Shown piece after piece: positions 6,755 through 14,221 of a DNA stretch of 28,412 nucleotides (positions are counted from its first letter, which is position 1; each line of letters begins with the position of its first letter). The stretch is taken from positions 1 to 28,412 of the forward strand of contig CAAGFE010000055.1 of the NCBI GenBank assembly GCA_900769075.1, written 5' to 3'. Source of the stretch: Clostridia bacterium. Its GTDB lineage: Bacteria; Bacillota; Clostridia; Christensenellales; Aristaeellaceae. Position numbers and translations under genes: made by a program. A model generated the notes under the pieces. That model saw only the letters and a list, made by a program, of their open reading frames with translations. It did not search any database and had not been told where the DNA came from.

Positions 6755-9403
6755 ATGATTGCAACACGGCTGAAAACAGAACACTTGCATCATCCCCTGG
6801 GGATCAGCATGGTGCGGCCCCGGCTGCAGTGGAACTGCGAAGACGGGATCACCCAGACGGCGTATCAGGTGATCTGCCGGGATGATCACGGAAAATTGCT
6901 CTGGGACAGCGGGAAAGCGGCCGGAAGCGCCATGCGGGCGCAGTATGCCGGAGAGCCTTTGACAAGCCGGAGCCGTGTGCGATGGCAGGTGCGGCTGTGG
7001 GACGAAAACGGTCAGCCGGGCGACTGGTCGGAGGAAGCGTCCTTTGAGCTGGGGCTGCTGAATCCCGCCGACTGGCAGGCCAAATGGATTACCGGCAGCT
7101 ACCGGGTAAACAGGAAGCAGCGCTATCCCGTGGACTGCTTCCGCAAGACCTTTCGGACAGAACGTGCAGCCAGAGCCCGGCTGTACATCACCGCCTGCGG
7201 CCTGTATGAAGCGAAGCTGGGCGGGCAGAAGGTCGGCACCTTCTGCATGGCTCCCGGCCATACGGACTACCGCAGGCGGGTGCAGTACCAGACCTACGAT
7301 GTGACCGGACTGCTGCATGACGGCGACAACGAGCTGACCGTGCAGCTGGCTGACGGCTGGTACCGGGGTTCCTGCGGTGCGTGGGGCCTGAAAAACCAGT
7401 ACGGCATCGAAACCAAGCTGCTGGCCCAGCTGGAGATCACCCATACGGACGGCTCTGTGCAGACCATTGCTACCGACGGGAGCTGGGACTGGAGCAGCGA
7501 CGGCCCCATCCGTTTTGCCGACAACAAGGACGGCGAGATGGTGGATGCTTCCTACGTGCCCGGCTATGACTGCAGGGCAAAAGAAACCACGCACAACGTC
7601 CCCCCCACCGCCTCCAACAATGTGCCGGTGACGGAGCATGAGCGGTTCCGCCCCACCATGACCATCGCCCCCAACGGGAAGCGGCTTTTCGACTTCGGAC
7701 AGAACATCGCAGGCTGGCTGGAATTCCGGGTGCAGGCAAAGAAAGGCCAGCGCATCCGCATCCGCTGCGGCGAGCTGCTGGACGAAACGGGCAATCTGAC
7801 CCTCAAGAACATCCAATGCGCCCGCAAGGACTTTGCCACGCCCCTGCAAACCATCGACTACATCTGCAGGGACGGGGAAAACCATTTCAGGATGACCTTC
7901 TCCGTGTTCGGATTCCAGTATGCGGAGGTGGACTCCGACGTGGCCATCGGCCCGGAGGACATCACCGCCATCGCCGTCTACTCCGACATGGCCCAGACCG
8001 GCTTCTTCGACAGCTCAAACGAACTGCTGAACCGATTTGTACAGGCTGCGCTCTGGTCCACCAAGGGCAATTCTCTGGATGTGCCCACCGACTGTCCCAC
8101 CCGGGAGCGCCACGGCTGGACCGGCGACGCGCAGATTTTCTTTGAAACCGCCGGATACCTGATGGACTACGCCCCCTTCGCCCGCAAGTACGTGCAGGAT
8201 CTGTATGACTGGCAGAAGAAGGACGGCAAGCTGCCGCAGATTGCCCCTGCCGGCGGTGTGGATTTCTATATGGCTTCCATGAACGGCTCCGTGGGCTGGG
8301 CGGATGCCGGGGTGCTGATCCCCTACCGCTTCTGGAAACTCTACGGGGATGACCGCCTGATCCGGGAGCATTATGACGGCATGGCCCGCTATGCCCGGTT
8401 CATGATCCGCCGCTGCGGGAAATTCACGCCCCTGCGCCATCACCTGCCCCTCAAGGGAAAGGCAAAAAAGTATGCGGTGAATTTCGGCCAATCCTACGGC
8501 GAGTGGGCGGAGCCCGCGGACGTATTCCCCAACGACTGGAAGAACACTGTTCTGCCGCATCCGGAGGAATCCACCGCCTACACCTCCTTCATCATGGGAC
8601 ACATGGCGGAAATCGCGGACTATCTGGGCAAGCCGGAGGACAAGGCGCTGTTTGAGGAATACCGGGACGGCTGCCGGGAAGCCTACCGCCAGCTGATCGC
8701 CCTGCCGGGTTATACCCTGGACACCGACCGGCAGGCGAAGCTGGTGCGTCCGCTGTACATGAACCTTCTGGACGAGAAGCAGGCGGACTTTGCCGAGAAG
8801 CGGCTTGTGAAAGCGATGGAAAACTACGGCTGGCGGCTGGGGACTGGGTTCCTGTCCACGCCCTTCATTCTGGACGTGCTGGCGGGCATGGACATCGAAT
8901 ATGCCTATCGCCTGCTGGAAAACGAGGAAATGCCCGGGTGGCTGTTCATGCCGAAGAACGGCGCCACCACCATCTGGGAAGGCTGGGAGGGAACAAAGGC
9001 CCAGGACGGCATTGCGTCGCTGAACCACTACTCCAAGGGCGCGGTCTGCGAGTGGCTGTTCAAGACCATGTGTGGCATCCGTGTGGATGGGGAGAACCAC
9101 TTCACCATCGCGCCCCGCCCCGGCGGACACTTCACCCGCGCCAGGGCAAGCTACCAGAGCGTATACGGTCCGGTGGAAAGTGGGTGGGAAAAGAACGGGG
9201 AGCAATACACGTTCACTGTCAGTATCCCCTGCAACACCACCGCCCGCCTCTGTCTTCCGGACGGGACAGATCAGCAAGTGGGGGCAGGCCGGTATCGCAT
9301 TGAATGCGCAGACGGTAGAAGTCATTGCGAAACGCAAGCCCGGCACTGCACCTCCGAGCCGGGTATGCTCCCAAATGCACCCCATGCTGACAGAAAGCCC
9401 TGA
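6755..9403 (+). CDS. Alpha-L-rhamnosidase, GH78
   Basis: 882 residues. It begins with the GH78 N-terminal beta domain (PRLQWNCEDGITQTAYQV ... DWQAKWI) and has a rhamnosidase N domain near residues 130-230. The (alpha/alpha)6 catalytic domain contains DCPTRERHGWTGDAQ: D446, E451 and D458 keep the 5- and 7-residue spacing of the acidic residues known from structurally studied GH78 enzymes, and the second catalytic Glu is E742 in TTIWEGWEG. No signal peptide is seen, so it is cytoplasmic. GGAGG precedes the ATG. It is the last gene of the operon and is followed by a terminator. It releases terminal alpha-L-rhamnose; with GH3 it could strip diglycosides such as rutinosides or neohesperidosides, though that substrate is a guess. 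Confidence 0.93.
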   Translation: MIATRLKTEHLHHPLGISMVRPRLQWNCEDGITQTAYQVICRDDHGKLLWDSGKAAGSAMRAQYAGEPLTSRSRVRWQVRLWDENGQPGDWSEEASFELGLLNPADWQAKWITGSYRVNRKQRYPVDCFRKTFRTERAARARLYITACGLYEAKLGGQKVGTFCMAPGHTDYRRRVQYQTYDVTGLLHDGDNELTVQLADGWYRGSCGAWGLKNQYGIETKLLAQLEITHTDGSVQTIATDGSWDWSSDGPIRFADNKDGEMVDASYVPGYDCRAKETTHNVPPTASNNVPVTEHERFRPTMTIAPNGKRLFDFGQNIAGWLEFRVQAKKGQRIRIRCGELLDETGNLTLKNIQCARKDFATPLQTIDYICRDGENHFRMTFSVFGFQYAEVDSDVAIGPEDITAIAVYSDMAQTGFFDSSNELLNRFVQAALWSTKGNSLDVPTDCPTRERHGWTGDAQIFFETAGYLMDYAPFARKYVQDLYDWQKKDGKLPQIAPAGGVDFYMASMNGSVGWADAGVLIPYRFWKLYGDDRLIREHYDGMARYARFMIRRCGKFTPLRHHLPLKGKAKKYAVNFGQSYGEWAEPADVFPNDWKNTVLPHPEESTAYTSFIMGHMAEIADYLGKPEDKALFEEYRDGCREAYRQLIALPGYTLDTDRQAKLVRPLYMNLLDEKQADFAEKRLVKAMENYGWRLGTGFLSTPFILDVLAGMDIEYAYRLLENEEMPGWLFMPKNGATTIWEGWEGTKAQDGIASLNHYSKGAVCEWLFKTMCGIRVDGENHFTIAPRPGGHFTRARASYQSVYGPVESGWEKNGEQYTFTVSIPCNTTARLCLPDGTDQQVGAGRYRIECADGRSHCETQARHCTSEPGMLPNAPHADRKP

Positions 9404-9454
9404 TGCATCATGAAGCCGGAGATTGTTTCATCTCTTGCGCCGTTCCACAGCAAA

Positions 9455-9491
9455 GGACGATCCCCTTGTCACATGGGCATCGTCCTTTTTT
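9455..9491 (+). terminator. Terminator of the glycoside operon
   Basis: A 7-bp stem (9455-9461 with 9479-9485), extended by inner C/G pairs, is followed by six T (9486-9491), 52 bp after the GH78 stop. Confidence 0.85.
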
Positions 9492-9567
9492 GTTCCACTG
9501 GCGCACCGATTGTCCCGGCACGGTTTGTTCCAAATTGCAAAAGTACACGCAAAATGCCTTTGCCCTC

Positions 9568-9597
9568 TTCCCAAAAGACCCTCCGGCATGATAAAAT
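9568..9597 (+). promoter_or_regulatory. Possible promoter of the Cys-cluster/methyltransferase operon
   Basis: TTCCCA (9568-9573) and TAAAAT (9592-9597) are 18 bp apart, directly upstream of the next gene and after the previous terminator. The -35 is weak; the call rests mainly on position. Confidence 0.4.
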
Positions 9598-9633
9598 ATA
9601 CCATCTGCAATGCTTTTTCACGGAGGACACCCT

Positions 9634-10140
9634 ATGCTGCCGGATCCTTTGATGCGCGCCCGCGAATTGCTGGAAAACATCACGCCGCTCCGCACGGACT
9701 GCGGCATGGCCTGCGGCGGTGCATGCTGCCGCCCGCTGGAGGGCGAAACCACCGGCATGCTGCTCTTCCCCGGGGAGGAAGCGTATTACGAGGGCCGCGA
9801 GGGCTACCGGATGACCGCCACCGGCCAGGGAACGCTGCTGATTTGCGCCGGGCGCTGCAGCCGTTCAGACAGGCCGCTGAGCTGCCGCCTGTTCCCGCTG
9901 CTGCCCCTCATCAGGCCGGACGGGGTGAAGGTCACCACAGATTTGCGGGCGAAGGCGGTGTGTCCCCTGGCCCGGCAGGGCAAGGAGGCCCTCGCGCCGG
10001 AATTTGTGGCGGCGGTTCGCCAGGTTGGGCAGCTGCTGGCGGAAGACGAATCCCAGCGAGCGTTCCTCGCGCGGCTCACGGCACATCAGGATGAACTCAA
10101 GGCACTGCGGAATCAGTTCAGGAGGGGTACCCATGTTTGA
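9634..10140 (+). CDS. YkgJ-like cysteine-cluster protein
   Basis: 168 residues with eight cysteines: CGMACGGACC (C23, C27, C31, C32), CAGRC (C71, C75), SCRLFP (C84) and VCP (C110). This spacing, with the C-R-x-F-P box, matches the zinc- or iron-chelating cluster family of YkgJ, thought to bind a metal or Fe-S centre. Biochemical function is unknown. The start at 9634 is preferred over an upstream in-frame ATG at 9610 because GGAGG lies 7 nt before it. The last 8 nt overlap the methyltransferase start, so the two are translationally coupled. It probably opens a three-gene operon. Confidence 0.8.
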   Translation: MLPDPLMRARELLENITPLRTDCGMACGGACCRPLEGETTGMLLFPGEEAYYEGREGYRMTATGQGTLLICAGRCSRSDRPLSCRLFPLLPLIRPDGVKVTTDLRAKAVCPLARQGKEALAPEFVAAVRQVGQLLAEDESQRAFLARLTAHQDELKALRNQFRRGTHV

Positions 10141-11359
10141 AGCGGTTGAGGTTTCCAGGGAGGTCATCGGGCAGGGGCAGAATCTGCTGCTGTGCGGCGA
10201 TGGCAGCGCTCCGCTGTCCGGCCCGCTCGCTGCGTATGCGGGGCAGGCGCAGTGCGTGTATATCGACCCGCCCTTCATGACGGGGGACAGATTCACCCGG
10301 CGCCGCCGGTTTGGGCAATCAGGCTGGAAAACAGGCCGGCCTGCACCGGAATACCCTGCCTTCACCGACCAGTATGAGAGCCGTGAAGCCTATTTGACGC
10401 TGCTGCGGCGGCTGATTGAGAACGCCCATCACCTGCTGAAGCCTACCGGTATGCTGGCCCTTCACCTGGACTGGCGCACCAGCGCGTATGGGCGGCTGCT
10501 CTGCGACGAGGTGTTCGGGGAGGACGCCTTCCTCAACGAGATCATCTGGGCCTACGAGAGCGGCGGCCGCGCCAAGAAGTTCTTCTCCCGCAAGCACGAC
10601 ACCATCCTCCTGTACGCCCGCTCAAAGGCGTATCACTTCGACCTGCGCCGCGTGCCGCTGGAACGCACCGAGCACCGCAAGAATCACATGCGCCGCCGCG
10701 TGGATGAGGACGGGCGCGCCTATTCCGAGATCAAGACCGGCGGCAAGGTCTACCGCTATTATGACGATGCGCCCGTCTACCCCGGCGACGTGTGGACGGA
10801 CATCTCCCATCTTCAGCAGCGTGACCCGGAACGTACCGGCTACGCAACCCAGAAGCCCCTCAGGCTCCTGGACCGCATCCTGAAGCCCGTTGTGCAGGAC
10901 GGCGACCTGGTCATCGACCTGTGCTGCGGCTCCGGCACGGCCATGGAGGCTGCTCAGGCCCTCAACTGCCGCTATGTTGGCGTGGACAACAGCGCCGAGG
11001 CCATCCTGACCACCGCCGCCCGCCTGGACAGCCACGACCAAACCCTCGACTGCCCCTGCACCCTGGACGACACCCGGCTGGAGGGCATCTACACCGGTCA
11101 GGGCGGCATGCTGCTGCTGACGGGCTTCACCGCCGCGCATCCCTGCTTCCCCCCCACCGAGCAGGCCATGGACACGCTGGAAGCCTGGGCTTCAGGCCAT
11201 ATCGTCGGGGACACCTTTGTGGTCAGCGAGAGCTTCCGCCGCACGCCCCGCACCCCGGAGCTGCCCCTGTTCTGTCTGCTGCCGGAGGGCGAGGGCATTC
11301 CCGCCGTTTCCACCGTGGACGCGGCCGGGCGCAGAAGGGTGTTCAAATGGGTGGAATGA
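10133..11359 (+). CDS. Site-specific DNA methyltransferase, beta class (N4-C or N6-A)
   Basis: 408 residues. The catalytic motif VYIDPPF (D45-F48) lies near the N-terminus and the AdoMet-binding motif DLCCGSGTA (from D262) near the C-terminus; this order defines beta-class amino-methyltransferases. TGYATQKPLRLLDRIL precedes the AdoMet motif, as usual. The middle (about 110-230) would hold the target recognition region. DPPF instead of DPPY leaves the target base (N4-cytosine or N6-adenine) open. About 90 C-terminal residues after the core are unassigned. The start at 10133 overlaps the previous stop and has GGAGGGG upstream. No restriction endonuclease is nearby, so it looks like an orphan enzyme. 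Confidence 0.87.
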   Translation: MFEAVEVSREVIGQGQNLLLCGDGSAPLSGPLAAYAGQAQCVYIDPPFMTGDRFTRRRRFGQSGWKTGRPAPEYPAFTDQYESREAYLTLLRRLIENAHHLLKPTGMLALHLDWRTSAYGRLLCDEVFGEDAFLNEIIWAYESGGRAKKFFSRKHDTILLYARSKAYHFDLRRVPLERTEHRKNHMRRRVDEDGRAYSEIKTGGKVYRYYDDAPVYPGDVWTDISHLQQRDPERTGYATQKPLRLLDRILKPVVQDGDLVIDLCCGSGTAMEAAQALNCRYVGVDNSAEAILTTAARLDSHDQTLDCPCTLDDTRLEGIYTGQGGMLLLTGFTAAHPCFPPTEQAMDTLEAWASGHIVGDTFVVSESFRRTPRTPELPLFCLLPEGEGIPAVSTVDAAGRRRVFKWVE

Positions 11360-11420
11360 CGGTGTTTCCCGGCGCTTGCGGGCCGGATGATCCATGCAAG
11401 GCTCAGGCGGAGGTGACAGG

Positions 11421-11960
11421 ATGCAATACGCAATCGAACTGTATTTTGACAGCGAAACGGAACGGAAGCTGTCCGAATTGGCGCAGCGGGTCGCGGATGC
11501 CCAGCTGAGCACGAGGTTCCTGGACTGGAAAACCAGGCCCCATCTGACGCTGGCGTGCTTCAACGATGTGGATGAAGCGAAGTGTATCCGTCAGCTCAGG
11601 GATTTCGCGCAGGTTCATCCGCCGATGCCCGCGTTCATCGGCTCCGTCGGCATGTTCCCGGACACGGGAACGATTTTCGCGTCGCCGGTCATGACGGATC
11701 AGATGTACCAATTCCAGCGGGCGCTGCATGACTGTCTGCATGCTTTTGACACGACCGGCTGGGAGTGGTACTGTCCGGACAGGTGGGTCCCCCATTGCAC
11801 GCTGGCGCTCACCAGCGAGGATGCGCCGGACGTATTTTATCGCGCCAGCGATCTGATCTTGCACGAGTTCCGCAAAATGAGCGGGGCATTCGTGTCCATC
11901 GGGTTGGTCAGAATCACCTTCCCCGTGGAAGAAATCTACACCGTGAAAATGGGCGGCTGA
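11421..11960 (+). CDS. 2'-5' RNA ligase family (2H phosphoesterase)
   Basis: 179 residues with the two H-x-T signatures of the 2H phosphoesterase superfamily: RPHLTLACF (H41, T43) and VPHCTLAL (H125, T127). Each half supplies one histidine to a common active site. Members act as RNA 2',3'-cyclic phosphodiesterases or 2'-5' ligases; which activity applies cannot be read from the sequence. The ATG at 11421 has GGAGG 7 nt upstream, so the longer reading from 11394 is rejected. It lies 61 nt after the methyltransferase and before a strong terminator, so it is probably the last gene of that operon. Confidence 0.85.
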   Translation: MQYAIELYFDSETERKLSELAQRVADAQLSTRFLDWKTRPHLTLACFNDVDEAKCIRQLRDFAQVHPPMPAFIGSVGMFPDTGTIFASPVMTDQMYQFQRALHDCLHAFDTTGWEWYCPDRWVPHCTLALTSEDAPDVFYRASDLILHEFRKMSGAFVSIGLVRITFPVEEIYTVKMGG

Positions 11961-11983
11961 GGTTCGCCGCGTTCCCCCCTGCG

Positions 11984-12004
11984 CCCCCGCGCCGGGGGTT
12001 TTTT
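11984..12004 (+). terminator. Plus-strand terminator after the 2H phosphoesterase
   Basis: A GC-only stem (11984-11989 with 11993-11998) with a 3-nt loop is followed by six T (11999-12004), 24 bp after the stop. Confidence 0.88.
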
Positions 12005-12014
12005 CGTGCCCCAC

Positions 12015-12043
12015 AAAAAGGGCAGACCCTTGCGAGTCTGCCC
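12015..12043 (-). terminator. Minus-strand terminator after ireB
   Basis: An 8-bp perfect stem (12036-12043 with 12020-12027, 8-nt loop) ends in five T on the minus strand (12019-12015). It lies 61 bp past the ireB stop and faces the plus-strand terminator at 11984-12004. Confidence 0.85.
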
Positions 12044-12104
12044 CAAAACGTGATCACGCTGAATCAAAGGGACGGCGAACACACCCTCCGCCACGGAAGG
12101 TGAC

Positions 12105-12368
12105 TTAGCGCAGCGGCGCGTTGCCGTTGAGGTAAAAGCGCACCAGCTCCTCCATGATCTCATCGCGCTCCAGGCGGCAGATCATGCTGCGGGCGGAGTT
12201 ATGGCTGGTGATGTAGGTCGGGTCACCGGAGATCAGGTAGCCGACAATCTGGGTGATCGGGTCGTACCCCTTGGCCTGGAGGGCATGGTACACATACAGC
12301 AGAATGTCGTGGGCCTCGTTCCCGGTTTCGATCAGGGGCTTGAGCTTGGTGGTGTTGAACTGATCCAT
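12105..12368 (-). CDS. ireB: IreB-family (UPF0297) regulatory phosphoprotein
   Basis: 87 residues. The core KGYDPITQIVGYLISGDPTY and LERDEIMEELVRFYL is the near-invariant signature of IreB/YrzL. In Enterococcus faecalis IreB is a substrate of the Ser/Thr kinase IreK and represses cephalosporin resistance; here the nearby TT (residues 6-7) could be the phosphorylation site, by position only. The ATG at 12366-12368 has GGAGG 7 nt upstream; an in-frame GTG at 12372-12374 would leave 1 nt and is rejected. In many Bacillota it lies beside a RuvX-type resolvase gene; here it stands alone with its own promoter and terminator. Confidence 0.93.
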   Translation of the reverse strand: MDQFNTTKLKPLIETGNEAHDILLYVYHALQAKGYDPITQIVGYLISGDPTYITSHNSARSMICRLERDEIMEELVRFYLNGNAPLR

Positions 12369-12403
12369 CTTCACCCCTCCTTTCAGCTGGTTGCTCTGAT
12401 ATC

Positions 12404-12433
12404 ATTATACACGAAGCCTTACAAAAAAGTAAA
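12404..12433 (-). promoter_or_regulatory. Promoter of ireB
   Basis: On the minus strand TTTACT (12428-12433) and perfect TATAAT (12404-12409) are 18 bp apart, 35 bp upstream of the start codon. Confidence 0.7.
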
Positions 12434-12473
12434 GCCCTTTATCCATTAAAATCTCCTGAAAGGAAACGGCCGA

Positions 12474-13289
12474 TCAATCCAGCACATCCAGGCAGGTCTC
12501 GATGGGCAGGCCCACATAGTGATCCTTGTTGTTCCTGTTGCGCAATATCATCACGCGGATGGCGTCCATGGCATTGCGGGCGGCGGCCTGCAGGGGCATC
12601 CCGTCCAGCACGCGCCCGGTCAGGATGCCGGAGAACAGATCCCCCGTGCCGGAGAAGAACACCGGCACCATCTCAAAGGGCAGGAGGAAGTACTCCGATT
12701 TTGCATGGTCATACCCCACGACGCAGTATTGCCCCTCTACCCTGGCGCTGGTGATCAGCACGGATTTCGCCCCCAGGGCCCGCAGCGCATCCACCAGCGC
12801 GTTGGTTTCGGCGCGGGTCAGGTCATCCTTGATGGGCTGACCGGCAAGGTAGGCTGCTTCGGTGTAATTGGGCATGACGTAATCCGCCACGGCGGTCATG
12901 GCGCGCATGTGATCCACGGTGGCCTCCGTCACGCCGTTGTAGAGCTTGCCCTCATCCCCCATGACGGGATCAACGAACACGGTGCAGCCCTTTGCGGCGG
13001 ATTCCCGGCACAGGTCCGCCACCAGGGCAGCCTGCGCTTCCGACACGATGAAGCCGGTGCTGATGGCGTCGAAGGTGAAGCCGAGGTTCCTCCACACCGC
13101 CAGCGCCTTGCGCATGTAGCCGGTCATTTCCACCAGCTCAAACTGGCCATAGTCCAGCGTGTTGCTGACGATGGCGGTGGGCAGGGTGTAGATGTGGTGC
13201 CCCATGTGGCTGAGGACGGGCATGATCGCCGCCAGGGCCACCTTGCCGTAGCCGGTCATGTCCTGCACGAGCAGAATGCGCTTTGCCAT
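12474..13289 (-). CDS. Pyridoxal/pyridoxamine kinase
   Basis: 271 residues of the ribokinase-like PdxK/PdxY type. Visible are the N-terminal RILLVQDMTGYGK, the central VDPVMGDEGKLY (107-118) and the anion-hole/catalytic motif FSGTGDLFSGIL with D217 as the expected base. Family known: ATP-dependent phosphorylation of B6 vitamers in PLP salvage. The ATG at 13287-13289 follows GGAAGG; the longer frame upstream runs into the RidA gene and is rejected. It is 31 nt downstream of RidA on the same strand, so the two are probably co-transcribed. No terminator is evident before the ireB promoter. Confidence 0.9.
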   Translation of the reverse strand: MAKRILLVQDMTGYGKVALAAIMPVLSHMGHHIYTLPTAIVSNTLDYGQFELVEMTGYMRKALAVWRNLGFTFDAISTGFIVSEAQAALVADLCRESAAKGCTVFVDPVMGDEGKLYNGVTEATVDHMRAMTAVADYVMPNYTEAAYLAGQPIKDDLTRAETNALVDALRALGAKSVLITSARVEGQYCVVGYDHAKSEYFLLPFEMVPVFFSGTGDLFSGILTGRVLDGMPLQAAARNAMDAIRVMILRNRNNKDHYVGLPIETCLDVLD

Positions 13290-13320
13290 GCTGCTGTTTT
13301 CCTTCCTTTGCTGCGGTTGA

Positions 13321-13701
13321 TTACTGCCTGCAGGCGATGGCTTCGATTTCCACCTTCGCGTCCCGGGGAAGCTGCGCCACCTGCACGCAGGCACGGGCGG
13401 GCGCGTTCTCCGGGAAGAAGGTCGCGTAGGCCGCGTTCACCTCGGCAAAGTCGTTCAGATCCTTCAGGAAGATGGTCGTCTTGACCACATCCGCCAGGGT
13501 ACAGCCTGCTTCCGCCAGGATGGCCTCGATGTTCTTCATGCTCTGCTTGGTCATCTCGCCCACGGAGCCCTCCAGCAGCAACCCGGTGGCAGGCACGAAA
13601 GGCAGCTGACCGGACACGAAAACCAGATTGCCGCACTGCACGCCCTGGCTGTAGGGGCCGATGGCCGCAGGGGCATTGGGGGTGTTGAGAATTTTGTTCA
13701 T
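13321..13701 (-). CDS. ridA: RidA-family reactive enamine/imine deaminase
   Basis: 126 residues, full length for the family. It has GPYSQGVQCGNLVFVSGQLP at the N-terminus, NIEAILAEAG, then RACVQVAQLPRDAKVEIEAI with R103 and E120 at the positions of the catalytic Arg and Glu. Known role: hydrolysis of 2-aminoacrylate and related enamines/imines formed by PLP-dependent dehydratases such as serine/threonine dehydratase. A ribosome site (GGAG) precedes the ATG. It lies 19 nt after the DUF3899-like gene and 31 nt before the pyridoxal kinase, which makes the next-door link to PLP metabolism functionally plausible. Confidence 0.93.
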   Translation of the reverse strand: MNKILNTPNAPAAIGPYSQGVQCGNLVFVSGQLPFVPATGLLLEGSVGEMTKQSMKNIEAILAEAGCTLADVVKTTIFLKDLNDFAEVNAAYATFFPENAPARACVQVAQLPRDAKVEIEAIACRQ

Positions 13702-13720
13702 GGTGATACTCCTCTCTTCA

Positions 13721-14146
13721 TCAGCCCACGGGGATGAAATGGTTGTACAGCAGCAGGAACAGGACGCTCAGCGCGAACACCATCAGGCCCGCCAGCAGCA
13801 CCGAGTAGGTCGCGGCTCTGCCTTCGCGCTTTTCGTCCTTTTCGCACTTGTACTCGTAATAATCGGGGAAATCCTTGAGTTTCTTCGTCGGGGTGAGGAA
13901 ATTCATCAGGCTCTTGACGCCGTAGCTGAACAGGTCAAAGAACCCCGTACTGGCAATCCACATCAGGCTGCCCAGGCCGACGAAAAGTACCGCGCTGATA
14001 AAGCAGCCATCGCACAGGGCGCCGAAGTTCACCTGCGCGCTGCTCTTCAGCGAGAGCCCCTGGGAGCAGGCCACCATCGCGGCGATTCCCAGCGCAATCC
14101 CCAGCTGAATCAGCAGGGGCTTTCGCTTCTTTTTTTTGCTTTCCAT
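13721..14146 (-). CDS. DUF3899-like small membrane protein
   Basis: 141 residues. A basic start (MESKKKKRK) leads to three likely membrane helices: around LIQLGIALGIAAMVACSQG, FISAVLFVGLGSLMWIAST and SVLLAGLMVFALSVLFLLL. The soluble stretch between helices 2 and 3 is charged (KDFPDYYEYKCEKDEKREG). The overall pattern, with GALCDGCFISAVLFVGLG, matches the DUF3899 proteins found in Clostridia; function unknown. The ATG at 14144-14146 has GGAG upstream; the longer frame to 14215 runs into the terminator after the ATPase gene and is rejected. It is the first gene of the group with RidA and the B6 kinase. Confidence 0.75.
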   Translation of the reverse strand: MESKKKKRKPLLIQLGIALGIAAMVACSQGLSLKSSAQVNFGALCDGCFISAVLFVGLGSLMWIASTGFFDLFSYGVKSLMNFLTPTKKLKDFPDYYEYKCEKDEKREGRAATYSVLLAGLMVFALSVLFLLLYNHFIPVG

Positions 14147-14182
14147 GACGCACTCCTTGCATAACCACCGTTGGCGGAATCG

Positions 14183-14215
14183 AAAAGTGCAACCACAGCA
14201 CGGCCATGGTTGCAC
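14183..14215 (-). terminator. Terminator after the peptide ABC operon
   Basis: On the minus strand a perfect 9-bp stem (14207-14215 with 14187-14195, 11-nt loop) is followed by TTTT (14186-14183), just past the last ATPase gene. The T-run is short, so some read-through into the DUF3899-RidA-kinase group is likely. Confidence 0.6.
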
Positions 14216-14221
14216 GGAAAA

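Noticed and set aside
2473..7885. Very long minus-strand frames (2473-5340, 5222-7885)
   Set aside because: They lie antisense to GH3, the symporter and GH78, are His/Gly/Arg-rich and have no family resemblance; GC-rich shadow frames.
12369..12374. GTG start for ireB
   Set aside because: It would sit 1 nt from the GGAGG; the ATG at 12366-12368 has 7-nt spacing.
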